DNA of 64,000 bases from Pseudazoarcus pumilus (GCF_002872475.1 NZ_CP025682.1:2108001-2172000); one strand, 5' to 3'; numbered from the stretch's first letter, positions 18,844-26,572 are shown. A program made the numbers and translations. Notes: generated by a model not told the origin, from the letters alone.

Positions 18844-18972
18844 GTTGCGGACACCGCGCGCGGCAAATTCGGACAGCGACGCACTTGCGCTTCCGGTGCG
18901 CACTTCCGCCGCGCATTCGAACCACCTCGGGCAGAATCGGTCTGTCCGGGGTGATCCCGAATGCAAGGCGAA

Positions 18973-19812
18973 ATGAAACACGACAAGACTCCTTCCCACC
19001 GCCTGCGCCGCGTCGCAAGACGCACCGCGCTGACCCTGGCCGCCGTCACGCTGGTGTATTTCGTGCCGGTGGGCATCTCCTACGTCACGCTCACCTGGGG
19101 CGAGGCGCAGGCCAGCGACTGGCGCACGGCACGGCGTGACAGCGCGGGCATCGCACCGCCGGTCGCGCGCGAGGAGGCCGGCATCCAGGCTTACTGCGCG
19201 CGCGCCTTTCGCTGGCGCGGTGCCTTCGGCGTGCATTGCTGGCTGGCCACCAAGCCCACGGGCGACGAACACTGGACCCGCTTCGAGGTCACCGGCTGGC
19301 GCGTGATGCGTGGCGGCCAGGCGGTCAGCGTGGCACGAGGCATCCCCGACGGCTACTGGTACGGCAACGCGCCGACGCTGATCCGCGAAGTGCGCGGGGG
19401 TGAAGACGTCGACACGCTGATCGAACGCCTGCACGAGGCCAGCGGCGCCTATCCGCACAAGGACGAATACCGCATCTGGCCCGGCCCCAACAGCAACACC
19501 TATGTCGCCTACCTGGGACGCGCGGTGCCGGAACTGTCGCTGGACCTGCCACCGACGGCCATCGGCAAGGACTATCTGCCGCAGGCCGGCGTGATCGCGC
19601 ACGCGCCCAGCGGTTCGGGCATGCAGCTGTCGATCGCGGGGCTGGCCGGGGTGCTGATCGCACCGCAGGAGGGGCTGGAACTGAACGTGCTGGGGCTGAC
19701 CGCCGGTATCGACGTGTGGCCGCCGGCGCTCAAGCTACCGGGCATCGGACGTATCGGCTTCCCTTCGCACTCGGGCGGCGAAGGCGCGCGCGAGGCCCAC
19801 GCCGCGCAATAG
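18973..19812 (+). CDS. DUF3750 family membrane-anchored protein
   Basis: A 279-residue conserved protein of unknown role. One N-terminal membrane helix (ALTLAAVTLVYFVPVGISYV) is followed by a probably periplasmic domain with HCWLATKPTGDEHWTRFEV, YWYGNAPTLIREVRG and IWPGPNSNTYVAYLGR. The Cys-His start followed by a late Asn-Ser-Asn recalls papain-like folds, but that is a guess. AAGG sits five bases before the ATG at 18973; an ATG at 18961 is also in frame. It lies 130 bases after dmlA, so it may be separate. Confidence 0.72.
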   Translation: MKHDKTPSHRLRRVARRTALTLAAVTLVYFVPVGISYVTLTWGEAQASDWRTARRDSAGIAPPVAREEAGIQAYCARAFRWRGAFGVHCWLATKPTGDEHWTRFEVTGWRVMRGGQAVSVARGIPDGYWYGNAPTLIREVRGGEDVDTLIERLHEASGAYPHKDEYRIWPGPNSNTYVAYLGRAVPELSLDLPPTAIGKDYLPQAGVIAHAPSGSGMQLSIAGLAGVLIAPQEGLELNVLGLTAGIDVWPPALKLPGIGRIGFPSHSGGEGAREAHAAQ

Positions 19813-19821
19813 GCGCGACGC

Positions 19822-20994
19822 TCAGAGCTTGTCGGACGACGCGGTCGGCCGCCTGCCGAAGAAATGGCGGTAGGCCGCTTCCTTGGGCGTGTTGTTCTCG
19901 ATGTGGAAGGCGACGGTCTTCTCGCAGTAGGCCTTCTGCGAGGCGATGATCTTGCGGAAGAACGGGTCCGCCTCGGACTCGCGGGCGATGACCACGTCCC
20001 AGGCCCTGAGCTGCGCCTCGAGGATCGCGTCCGGCGTCAGATAGGTCTTGACGCCCTGCTCCGTGCGCATCTTTTCGAGATCCTTCGGGTAGCGGTGCAT
20101 GGCCTTCCAGTACATGTCGCTGGACGAAGCCTCGGCCGCGTACTTGACGATGGCCTGCAGTTCGCGCGGAAGCTTCGTGAAGCGCGTGCGATTGAAGATG
20201 ATCTCGAAACTCTCGCAATCCTGGTGGTAGCTGCGCAGCATCAGTGTCTTCGACACGTCGGGAAAGCCGAGCATGCGGTCCGAGGACGGATTGTTGAACT
20301 CCGCCCCTTCGAGCAGACCGCGCTCGATCGCCGGCACCACGTCGCCCGAGCCGATCACCACCACCGCCGCGCCGAACTCGCGCATCACATCGGCGGCCAG
20401 GCCGACCGTGCGGTACTTCATGCCCCTGAGCTGCGCGACCTCGCGGATCGGCTCACGAAACCAGCCCAATGGCTGGCTGGGCATCGGCCCGGTCAGAAAA
20501 CCCACCAGATCCAGCCCGAGCTTGGCGACGAGTTCGTCGTAGAGCTGCTGCCCCCCGCCGTACTTGATCCAGCCCAGGAACTGGTGGGCATCCCAGCCGA
20601 ACGGCGGCGGCGTGCCGAACAGCGAGAAGGCCTTGGTCTTGCCCGACCAGTAGGCAGCCACGCCGTGACCGCCGTCGAGCACGCCCTTGACCACCGCGTC
20701 CTGCAACTGGAAGGCCCCGACCACGGCGCTGGTCGGCAGCAGGTTCAGGCGCAGGCGCCCACCCGACATCTCGTTGACGGTGCGCACGAAATCCGCGGCG
20801 TACTCGTGAAAGATGTCGCGCGAATTCCAGGTGCTCTGGAAGTTGAACACCTCGGTCTGCGCGAACGACACCATCGGGAAACCGGCCGCGACCGTACCCG
20901 CCGCGGCACCGGCCAGGAAGCGGCGGCGCGACGGCGGCGCGGCCGCATTGTCGAGTCGCCCTTCCGATTGGGCATCACGCTTGTCGTCGTCCAT
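19822..20994 (-). CDS. TRAP transporter solute-binding protein (DctP family), Tat-exported
   Basis: Periplasmic binding protein of a TRAP dicarboxylate-type transporter, 390 residues. The N-terminus has a twin-arginine signal (SRRRFLAGAAAGTVAAGF) after an unusually long 20-residue polar stretch. Family blocks include GVAAYWSGKTKAF, LRGMKYRTVG and ERGLLEGAEFNNPSSD, a pattern seen in binding proteins of 2-oxo or hydroxy-acid TRAP systems. The membrane subunits DctQ/DctM are not in the window, so it is an orphan here. A GAGGGGGA stretch precedes the ATG at 20992-20994. Confidence 0.9.
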   Translation of the reverse strand: MDDDKRDAQSEGRLDNAAAPPSRRRFLAGAAAGTVAAGFPMVSFAQTEVFNFQSTWNSRDIFHEYAADFVRTVNEMSGGRLRLNLLPTSAVVGAFQLQDAVVKGVLDGGHGVAAYWSGKTKAFSLFGTPPPFGWDAHQFLGWIKYGGGQQLYDELVAKLGLDLVGFLTGPMPSQPLGWFREPIREVAQLRGMKYRTVGLAADVMREFGAAVVVIGSGDVVPAIERGLLEGAEFNNPSSDRMLGFPDVSKTLMLRSYHQDCESFEIIFNRTRFTKLPRELQAIVKYAAEASSSDMYWKAMHRYPKDLEKMRTEQGVKTYLTPDAILEAQLRAWDVVIARESEADPFFRKIIASQKAYCEKTVAFHIENNTPKEAAYRHFFGRRPTASSDKL

Positions 20995-21348
20995 GTCCTT
21001 CCCCCTCGCCGGAGCGCAGCGACAATCCGTACTGCGCTCGTGCGTATGCGTCACGGCATGCATCCGAGTGTACGCCGCCACGTTACCGCGCCGGACATCT
21101 GCCATATCAGCGCAATGTGAAATATCTCTCTTGTATGCAAAAACTGAGTGCGCGCATGCAACACAGGCGCTTGCCAGCTTGCACGCGCAAAGTCAAGCAG
21201 CGCGCGGCGTGTTCCGGTATGATGCGGCGCAACGGAGCAGCCCCGCCTATCCGGCTGTCCCCCGCTCCCGAACGATGCACCATCGCCCCATGGCGCTGCC
21301 GCGCATTACTCCTTCCCGCTTCATTCTTCCGGCAGCTGCCGTACGCAC
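20995..21348. other. Divergent intergenic region before deaD
   Basis: About 350 bases without a credible gene. It holds the start region of the TRAP protein gene and a leader before deaD. A TATGAT at 21218-21223 could be the -10 for deaD, giving a 5' leader of roughly 120 bases. There is no Shine-Dalgarno site before the deaD ATG. ORFs that cross it are shadows that continue into deaD in the wrong frame. Confidence 0.5.
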
Positions 21349-23163
21349 ATGACTACCACCCTATCCAGCTTCAAGGAACTCGACCTCGGCGCCCCGCTAC
21401 TCGCGGCGCTCGACGACGTCGGCTACGAAACCCCGTCCCCCATCCAGGCCGCGTGCATCCCGCCGCTGCTCGCAGGCGCCGACATCATCGGCGAAGCGCA
21501 GACCGGCACCGGCAAGACGGCCGCATTCGCGCTGCCCTGCCTGGCCCGCATCGACCTGTCCGACAACCGCCCGCAGGTACTGGTGCTCGCACCCACGCGC
21601 GAACTGGCCATCCAGGTGTCGGAAGCCTTCCAACGCTACGCCAGGAACATGCCCGGCTTCAACGTGATGCCGGTGTACGGCGGTCAGAGCATGGTCGTGC
21701 AGTTGCGCCAGCTCAAGCGCGGCGCCCACGTCGTGGTCGGCACGCCGGGCCGCATCATGGATCACATCGAGCGCAAGAGCCTGGTGCTCGACAACCTCAA
21801 GACGCTGGTGCTCGACGAAGCCGACGAGATGCTGCGCATGGGCTTCATCGACGACGTCGAATGGATCCTCGGCCACACCCCGGCCGAGCGCCAGACCGCG
21901 CTGTTTTCGGCGACCATGCCGGAACCGATCCGCCGCATCGCTCACCGCTACCTGCGCGACCCGCAGGAAGTGAAGATCAAGGCCGCCACCACCACGGTGT
22001 CGACCATCACGCAGAAGTTCTGCCAGGTCAGCGTGCCGCACAAGCTCGACGCGCTCACCCGCATCCTCGAGATCGAGGACATGGACGCCGGCATCATCTT
22101 CGTGCGCACCAAGGTCGCCACCGAAGAGCTGGCCACCCGCCTCGAAGCACGCGGCCACGCCGTCGGCGCGCTCAACGGTGACATGACCCAGCAACTGCGC
22201 GAGCGCGTGGTCGAACAACTCAAGCGCGGCGCGCTCGACCTGGTCGTCGCCACCGACGTCGCCGCGCGCGGTCTGGACGTGTCGCGCATCACGCACGTCA
22301 TCAACTACGACATCCCCTACGACACCGAAGCCTACGTGCATCGCATCGGGCGCACCGGCCGCGCCGGTCGTCTGGGCACGGCGATCCTCTTCGTCACGCC
22401 ACGTGAGCAGCGCATGCTCAAGAGCATCGAGCGGGCCACCCGCCAGAAGATCGAGCCGCTGCCGCTGCCCTCGCGCGAGGCCATCGCCGACCGCCGCATC
22501 TCGCTGTTCCGCGAACAGGTCGAGGCCGTGCTGCAATCCGACGACCTGGACTTCTTCCGTGAAGTCGTCGCCAGTCTCGAGGCCGACGGCACGCACGAAC
22601 TGCACGACATCGCCGCCGCGCTGGCCCATATGGCCACGCGCGACCGTCCGCTGCAGTTGCCCAATGAAGGCGGGCGCGATTTTGCCAATGCGGCTCCGTC
22701 GCCGCGCACCGATCGCGAACCACGCGAAAACCGCGAAAAGATTCTCGAACGCCGCCGCGACTACGCCGACGGCAAGCTCTCGCGCTACCGCATCGCGGTG
22801 GGCAAGCACCAGCTCGTCACCCCCAAGGACATCGTCGGCGCGCTCGCCAACGAAGGCGGCATCGAGTCGCGCTTCATCGGTCAGATCAACCTCTACGAGG
22901 ATTACTCGACCGTCGAACTTCCGGCCGATCTGCCCAACGACGTGATGGGCGCGCTCGCACGTCTGCGCGTGCGTCAACACGTGCTGCACCTGCGTCCGGT
23001 CACGCCCGACGAGAACGCACACGACGAACGGCGTGCGCGCACGCCGCGAAGCACGCCGTCATCCGAGCGCAAGCCGCGCAAATCCTTCGACAAGCCGGCC
23101 CGCAGCAAGCCCGCACGCGCCGACAGCGGCGACCGCCCCCCGCGCGCGCGCAAGAAGTTCTGA
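21349..23163 (+). CDS. deaD: DEAD-box RNA helicase, DeaD/CsdA type
   Basis: ATP-dependent RNA unwinding in ribosome assembly, mRNA turnover and cold adaptation. The 604-residue protein has the Q motif (SPIQAACIP), Walker A AQTGTGKT (50-57), PTRELA, TPGR, DEAD (156-159), SAT, and motifs V and VI (ATDVAARGLD, HRIGRTGRAG). A DbpA-like RNA-binding domain (about 480-550) and a basic Lys/Arg-rich tail ending ARKKF follow. The long C-terminal extension separates CsdA-type proteins from RhlE or SrmB. The leader is long and lacks a ribosome site, which fits structural control as in cold-shock mRNAs. Confidence 0.94.
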   Translation: MTTTLSSFKELDLGAPLLAALDDVGYETPSPIQAACIPPLLAGADIIGEAQTGTGKTAAFALPCLARIDLSDNRPQVLVLAPTRELAIQVSEAFQRYARNMPGFNVMPVYGGQSMVVQLRQLKRGAHVVVGTPGRIMDHIERKSLVLDNLKTLVLDEADEMLRMGFIDDVEWILGHTPAERQTALFSATMPEPIRRIAHRYLRDPQEVKIKAATTTVSTITQKFCQVSVPHKLDALTRILEIEDMDAGIIFVRTKVATEELATRLEARGHAVGALNGDMTQQLRERVVEQLKRGALDLVVATDVAARGLDVSRITHVINYDIPYDTEAYVHRIGRTGRAGRLGTAILFVTPREQRMLKSIERATRQKIEPLPLPSREAIADRRISLFREQVEAVLQSDDLDFFREVVASLEADGTHELHDIAAALAHMATRDRPLQLPNEGGRDFANAAPSPRTDREPRENREKILERRRDYADGKLSRYRIAVGKHQLVTPKDIVGALANEGGIESRFIGQINLYEDYSTVELPADLPNDVMGALARLRVRQHVLHLRPVTPDENAHDERRARTPRSTPSSERKPRKSFDKPARSKPARADSGDRPPRARKKF

Positions 23164-23285
23164 TCCGCCGCGAGCAACCAACGGCTGCGTGCCGACTCCA
23201 AAGTTCAGGGGACACTCGCCCCGACGTGTTCGCCCAGGCGCGGGCACACGACCACGGGCGTGCCCTGGGCTAGAATGCGCGCCTG

Positions 23286-23304
23286 TTGCCCGCTACGCGG
23301 GCAA
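23286..23304 (+). promoter_or_regulatory. Hairpin in leader of tRNA-Leu
   Basis: TTGCCCGC/GCGGGCAA, an 8-bp perfect stem with a 3-base loop, ends three bases before the mature tRNA 5' end. TAGAAT at 23271-23276 is a plausible -10. The hairpin may guide RNase processing. Confidence 0.4.
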
Positions 23305-23307
23305 GGC

Positions 23308-23392
23308 GCCGGGGTGGTGAAACTGGTAGACACAGCGGACTTAAAATCCGCCGCCGCAAGGCTTACGGGTTCGAATCCCGTTCCCGGCACCA
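23308..23392 (+). tRNA. tRNA-Leu (anticodon UAA)
   Basis: Class II tRNA of 85 bases including an encoded CCA. The acceptor pairs GCCGGGG with TCCCGGC, the anticodon loop CTTAAAA (23340-23346) gives UAA, there is a long variable arm (GCCGCAAGGC), and the T arm is CGGGTTCGAATCCCG. Confidence 0.98.
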
Positions 23393-23425
23393 CTGCGTAG
23401 CACGCGCGTGCGGAGAAAAGCGCCG

Positions 23426-23827
23426 ATGATCGTCCTCGATCTGTGCTGTGACAACGAACACCTGTTCGAAGCCTGGTTCGCCGACGCCGCCGCGTTCGCG
23501 CACCAGAAAGCGCGCGGCCTCGTCGAATGCCCGGTATGCGGCTCGATCAGGATCGAACGCCGTCCGTCGGCCCCTTACGTCAATCGCTCGCGGACCTCGC
23601 CCGCGAAGCCGGCCGTCGACCCCGCCATGATCGGCGCCGCGTTGCGGCTGGCGGCAAGCCGCGCCGAAGACGTGGGCGAACGCTTCCCTGCCGAGGCGCG
23701 CCGCATCCACTACGGCGAGTCCGATGAACGCAGCATTCGCGGCCGCGCCAGCGGCGACGAACTCGGCGAACTGCTCAAGGAAGGCATACTCGTCCTGCCG
23801 GTGCCCGAAGAGCCCGACCTGCAGTAA
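23426..23827 (+). CDS. DUF1178 family protein
   Basis: Conserved 133-residue proteobacterial protein of unknown function. It starts MIVLDLCCDNEHLFEAWF and has a CPVCGS pair. With the early Cys-Cys this suggests a small zinc-ribbon-like centre near the N-terminus (about residues 7-40). The C-terminal half (ARRIHYGESDERSIRGRAS, then a hydrophobic LPVPE end) is the most conserved family block. The ATG at 23426 begins a new unit after tRNA-Leu. A small membrane protein gene follows by 34 bases. Confidence 0.87.
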   Translation: MIVLDLCCDNEHLFEAWFADAAAFAHQKARGLVECPVCGSIRIERRPSAPYVNRSRTSPAKPAVDPAMIGAALRLAASRAEDVGERFPAEARRIHYGESDERSIRGRASGDELGELLKEGILVLPVPEEPDLQ

Positions 23828-23861
23828 GCTGACCGCATCCGCACACCTGAGGGAAGAACCC

Positions 23862-24056
23862 ATGGCCGAAGGCGTAGCGATCGTCGTCATCAGCGTGCTC
23901 ACCTACCTCGCCCTGATGCTCTATCAGAAGCGGCGCAGTGGCGTGGCATGGCAACGCGTGCTGCGCAAGCGCGATCCGTGGCTGCTGCTCAATCTGACCA
24001 TCGCACTCGTTTGCGGCCTGGCCTTCGCGCCGATCGTGCTGGGCTGGCTCTCCTGA
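23862..24056 (+). CDS. Small two-helix membrane protein (64 aa), unknown function
   Basis: The product has two hydrophobic segments (about residues 5-21 and 43-61) joined by a basic loop (QKRRSGVAWQRVLRKRD). GAGGGAAG is placed well before the ATG at 23862. I do not recognise the family. It follows the DUF1178 gene closely in the same direction and may share its transcript. Confidence 0.65.
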   Translation: MAEGVAIVVISVLTYLALMLYQKRRSGVAWQRVLRKRDPWLLLNLTIALVCGLAFAPIVLGWLS

Positions 24057-24134
24057 AACATCCGCCGCACGAGGCGAACACGGCGCCCCCCTTCACCGTC
24101 GATGCTTTAGCCATCGCATCGCCGTCCGGTTGAT

Positions 24135-24177
24135 TTGGTCGAAACGGGGAATTTTGGGTATATTACCCTTTTCGACC
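24135..24177 (+). promoter_or_regulatory. Promoter with nested palindromic operator of the toxin-antitoxin pair
   Basis: TTGGTC (24135-24140) and TATATT (24159-24164) are 18 bases apart. The inner dyad GGGTA-TAT-TACCC (24156-24168) covers the -10. An outer dyad GGTCGAAA (24137-24144) and TTTCGACC (24170-24177) brackets both. This layout fits autorepression by an antitoxin or toxin-antitoxin complex. Confidence 0.65.
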
Positions 24178-24192
24178 CCACCAGGTACGCAC

Positions 24193-24543
24193 ATGACGCA
24201 AGCTCTCGAACTGGGCGACATCGACTCCCTGCCGCGCACCCCGGCTTCCGACGTCAAGCGTCTGGGATGGCGTGGCGTGATGAAGAGTGTCGGGCAGTCC
24301 GGAAAGATCGTCGTCACCAACCACAACCAGCCCGAAGCGGTGATTCTCTCCACCGAGGAATACGCAGCCATCGTGCGCGCACTGGCACGCAACAGTGACG
24401 AGGCCGCGCTCGAAGCGCTGCGCCATCGCTTCGACGAACGCCTGGCGGCGCTGGACGCGGTTGGCGCCGCTGATCGGCTGCGCACCCTGGCGCGCGCACC
24501 GGCGCGGCTTCACGGGCGCGTCAAGGCAGGCCGTCCGGACTGA
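24193..24543 (+). CDS. Phd/YefM-like antitoxin
   Basis: A 116-residue protein. Its first 70 residues look like the Phd/YefM fold (ASDVKRLGWRGVMKSV, GKIVVTNHNQPEAVILSTEEYAAI), which binds DNA as a dimer. The Arg/Ala-rich helical tail would neutralise the partner toxin. It is preceded by a nested palindromic promoter, and its stop overlaps the next start by one base (TGATG), so the two are translated together. Phd-type antitoxins usually pair with Doc or RelE-like toxins; pairing with a zeta-type kinase is unusual. Confidence 0.85.
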   Translation: MTQALELGDIDSLPRTPASDVKRLGWRGVMKSVGQSGKIVVTNHNQPEAVILSTEEYAAIVRALARNSDEAALEALRHRFDERLAALDAVGAADRLRTLARAPARLHGRVKAGRPD

Positions 24544-25184
24544 TGGCGCGTCCGGTGCTGTTCGTGCTGGCCGGCGCGAACGGAGCCGGCAAGAGCTCGA
24601 TCGGCGGACATCTGCTGCGTCAGGCCGGGCTCGAATGGTTCGACCCGGACCGATTCGCGCATGACCTCGTGGCCGCCACCGGCTGCGATCAGGTCCACGC
24701 CAACATCCTGGCGTGGCACGAGGGCCAGCGTCGCGTGGATGCCGCGCTGGCCACCGGCACTTCGTTCGCTTTCGAGACCACGCTGGGCGGCAATCACGTA
24801 CCCAGGCGCCTGCGCGAAGCGCGTGCAAGCCACGACGTGATCGTATGGTTCTGCGGCCTGGGCTCGGTCGAGCAGCACATCGGCCGGGTGCGCGAGCGGG
24901 TAGCGGCCGGCGGACACGACATCCCCGAAGCGAAGATCCGCCAGCGCTGGACGCGCGCACGCGCCAATCTGATCGGGCTGATGCCGGATCTGGCCTATCT
25001 GCGCGTGTTCGACAACAGCACCAATGTGCCCCCAGGCACCCGCGTGCCCGACCCGGTGACGGTACTGGAAATGGAGCACGGCCGGCTGCTGTGGCCCACC
25101 GACCCGGCCGACTGGCGTCACACGCCGGACTGGGCCAAGCCGCTGCTCGAAGCGGCGCTGGCCAACCATCCGACCCGCCCATGA
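24543..25184 (+). CDS. Zeta-toxin-like P-loop kinase
   Basis: A 213-residue predicted kinase. Walker A is GANGAGKSS (from residue 11), then WFDPDRFAHD, FAFETTLGG and VRERVAAGGHDIPEAKIRQRW. This is the order seen in the zeta toxin family, which phosphorylates UDP-N-acetylglucosamine or similar nucleotides and blocks wall synthesis. No epsilon antitoxin is present; the coupled upstream gene is Phd-like. It could also be a non-toxic P-loop kinase of the same family, but the operon layout favours a toxin. Confidence 0.82.
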   Translation: MARPVLFVLAGANGAGKSSIGGHLLRQAGLEWFDPDRFAHDLVAATGCDQVHANILAWHEGQRRVDAALATGTSFAFETTLGGNHVPRRLREARASHDVIVWFCGLGSVEQHIGRVRERVAAGGHDIPEAKIRQRWTRARANLIGLMPDLAYLRVFDNSTNVPPGTRVPDPVTVLEMEHGRLLWPTDPADWRHTPDWAKPLLEAALANHPTRP

Positions 25185-25234
25185 ATATCCGGGAACGACG
25201 ATGTGCGGAACCCGGAGCCGTTCCTGCTGCCTTT

Positions 25235-25260
25235 GTAAGGTCTGACGATTTCGTCCGACC
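25235..25260 (+). promoter_or_regulatory. Imperfect palindrome / possible ECF-type promoter before the RiPP precursor
   Basis: GGTCTGACGA and TCGTCCGACC (25239-25260) form a 10-2-10 dyad with one mismatch, about 100 bases before the precursor start and 54 bases after the toxin stop. GTAAGG at 25235-25240 followed 15 bases later by CGAC resembles the GTAAC...CGnC form of some ECF sigma promoters. It may instead be the end structure of the toxin transcript. Confidence 0.35.
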
Positions 25261-25362
25261 AACACTACCGGACGTCACGGCGTCGACCCTCCCCGCTGCC
25301 TCCTTGCGGATCGCGCCGGCCCGCACGTCCGGCAAACAGACCAACAGAGAAGGAGATCAAGC

Positions 25363-25611
25363 ATGAACAAGAAGCGCAATCTGGTTTCGATCGCCCTGGG
25401 TTCCTCGCTCGCCATCGCGACGATGGGCGCTGCCGCGGCGACCGACAACCCGTTCTCGGCCACTTCGCTGTCGTCCGGCTATCAGGTCGCATCGAGCCAC
25501 GGGAAGGGTTCCGAAGGCTCATGCGGCGCCAAGGACGACAAGAAGGGCGAAGCCGCCTGCGGTGCCAAAGAAGACAAGAAGACCGAAGGTCTCCTGCGGC
25601 GCCAAGGATGA
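25363..25611 (+). CDS. BufA/HvfA-like RiPP precursor peptide (frame broken near its end)
   Basis: Substrate peptide of the adjacent MNIO enzyme. The ORF has a strong ribosome site (AAGGAG) and a signal peptide (MNKKRNLVSIALGSSLAIATMGAAAA). A linker and Cys repeats follow: EGSCGAKDDKKG, EAACGAKEDKKT. At 25588-25594 one extra base shifts the frame, so the ORF ends EGLLRRQG at residue 82. Skipping one base restores EGSCGAKDDKKG and EGSCGGKK with a stop at 25646-25648, giving 94 residues and four Cys motifs. EGxCG Cys motifs in HvfA and bufferins are converted by MNIO enzymes to oxazolone/thioamide or thiooxazole groups that bind copper. The shift may be a real mutation or a sequence error. Confidence 0.85.
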   Translation: MNKKRNLVSIALGSSLAIATMGAAAATDNPFSATSLSSGYQVASSHGKGSEGSCGAKDDKKGEAACGAKEDKKTEGLLRRQG

Positions 25612-25645
25612 CAAGAAGGGCGAGGGCTCCTGCGGCGGCAAGAAG
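25511..25645 (+). repeat. Four-unit Cys-motif repeat in the precursor gene
   Basis: Units of about 36 bases encode E-(G/A)-(S/A)-C-G-(A/G)-K followed by a charged DDKK/EDKK spacer. Units 1, 3 and 4 are nearly identical in DNA (CTC or TCC TGC GGC). Units 3 and 4 are out of frame with units 1 and 2 because of a single extra base at about 25590. Intact third and fourth units argue that the frame break is recent. Confidence 0.8.
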
Positions 25646-25668
25646 TAACTGCGCCGTACGTCCGACAG

Positions 25669-25698
25669 CCGGTGGCGAGGCTTCGGCCTCGCCACCGG
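25669..25698 (+). promoter_or_regulatory. Strong UUCG-loop hairpin between precursor and MNIO genes
   Basis: A perfect 13-bp stem CCGGTGGCGAGGC / GCCTCGCCACCGG closed by the stable loop TTCG lies between the restored precursor stop (25648) and the MNIO start (25715). There is no T tract. It probably stabilises the precursor mRNA or lowers downstream expression, so that more peptide than enzyme is made. Confidence 0.65.
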
Positions 25699-25714
25699 CA
25701 CAGCGGAGATCGCA

Positions 25715-26572
25715 ATGACTTTCGAACGACTGCCCGAAGGCGCCGGCCTGGGGTTTCGCCGTGACCTGATCGCGCCGCTGCGCGACGAAGGCGTGCCGGC
25801 CGCAGTGCGCTTTTTCGAGATCGCGCCGGAGAACTGGGCCGGTGTCGGCGGTCGCAGCGCAACGGAATTGCGCGCATTCACGGAACGCTTCCCCTTCGTC
25901 TGCCATGGCCTGTCGTTGTCGCTCGGCGGCCCCGGCGCGCTCGACGAGACCCTGTTGCGACGCGTACGCGCATTCATGCGCGAGCACGGCATCACGCTCT
26001 ACACCGAACACCTGTCCTGGTGCGCAGACGCGCACCAGCTCTACGATCTGCTGCCGATCCCGATGACCGAAGACGCGGTACGCTGGGTCGCGGCACGCAT
26101 CGCACGCGCGCAGGACATCCTCGGCATGCGCATCGGCATCGAGAACGCCTCGACCTATCTCGCGCCTCCGGGCGGCGAAATGAACGAGGCCGAGTTCGTC
26201 ACCGCAGTGCTCGAGGAGGCTGACTGCCTGCTGCATCTGGATGTGAACAACGTCTACGTAAACAGCCGCAACTTCGGCTTCGATCCGCTCGCGTATCTGG
26301 ACGCGCTGCCGCTCGAACGCGTAGCCTACATGCACGTCGCCGGCCACCACCAGGAAGCCGACGGCCTGCTCATCGACACCCACGGCGCCGACGTGATCGA
26401 CCCGGTGTGGGCGCTGCTCGACGAGACCTGCGCGCGCCTGGATCGCAGCGTGCCGACCTGTCTGGAGCGTGATTTCGACTTTCCCGCGCTGGCCACGCTG
26501 AGCGCCGAAGTCGAACGCATCGCCCGGATCCAGGCACACCATGCGCCGCCCCACCGGAGCGTCGCACAGTGA
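25715..26572 (+). CDS. MNIO (DUF692) family multinuclear iron oxidative enzyme, BufB/HvfB-like
   Basis: Non-heme iron enzyme of 285 residues that modifies Cys in the precursor peptide. The TIM-barrel family's metal and conserved residues are seen in order: FEIAPENW (E39-N40-W41), CHG (His64), TEHLSW (98-102), GIENAS, LDVNNVYVNS, MHVAGH, DTHG and LERD. The gene follows the precursor after the hairpin, with GGAG before the ATG, and overlaps the DUF2063 gene by four bases. This precursor-MNIO-DUF2063 order is the bufferin/HvfABC arrangement linked to copper binding. Confidence 0.94.
   Translation: MTFERLPEGAGLGFRRDLIAPLRDEGVPAAVRFFEIAPENWAGVGGRSATELRAFTERFPFVCHGLSLSLGGPGALDETLLRRVRAFMREHGITLYTEHLSWCADAHQLYDLLPIPMTEDAVRWVAARIARAQDILGMRIGIENASTYLAPPGGEMNEAEFVTAVLEEADCLLHLDVNNVYVNSRNFGFDPLAYLDALPLERVAYMHVAGHHQEADGLLIDTHGADVIDPVWALLDETCARLDRSVPTCLERDFDFPALATLSAEVERIARIQAHHAPPHRSVAQ

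Noticed and set aside
21117-22181. ORF that begins in the leader of deaD and continues in another frame
   Set aside because: Most of it lies inside the helicase gene and has only Arg/Pro-rich composition.
25585-25611. Programmed +1 frameshift in the RiPP precursor
   Set aside because: There is no known slippery signal, slow codon plus stop, or stimulatory structure at the site; a mutation or sequence error is simpler.
25521-25718. Small ORF across the frameshifted precursor repeats
   Set aside because: It uses the third frame (Arg-rich), not the frame that restores the EGSCG repeats, so it is not the missing precursor end.
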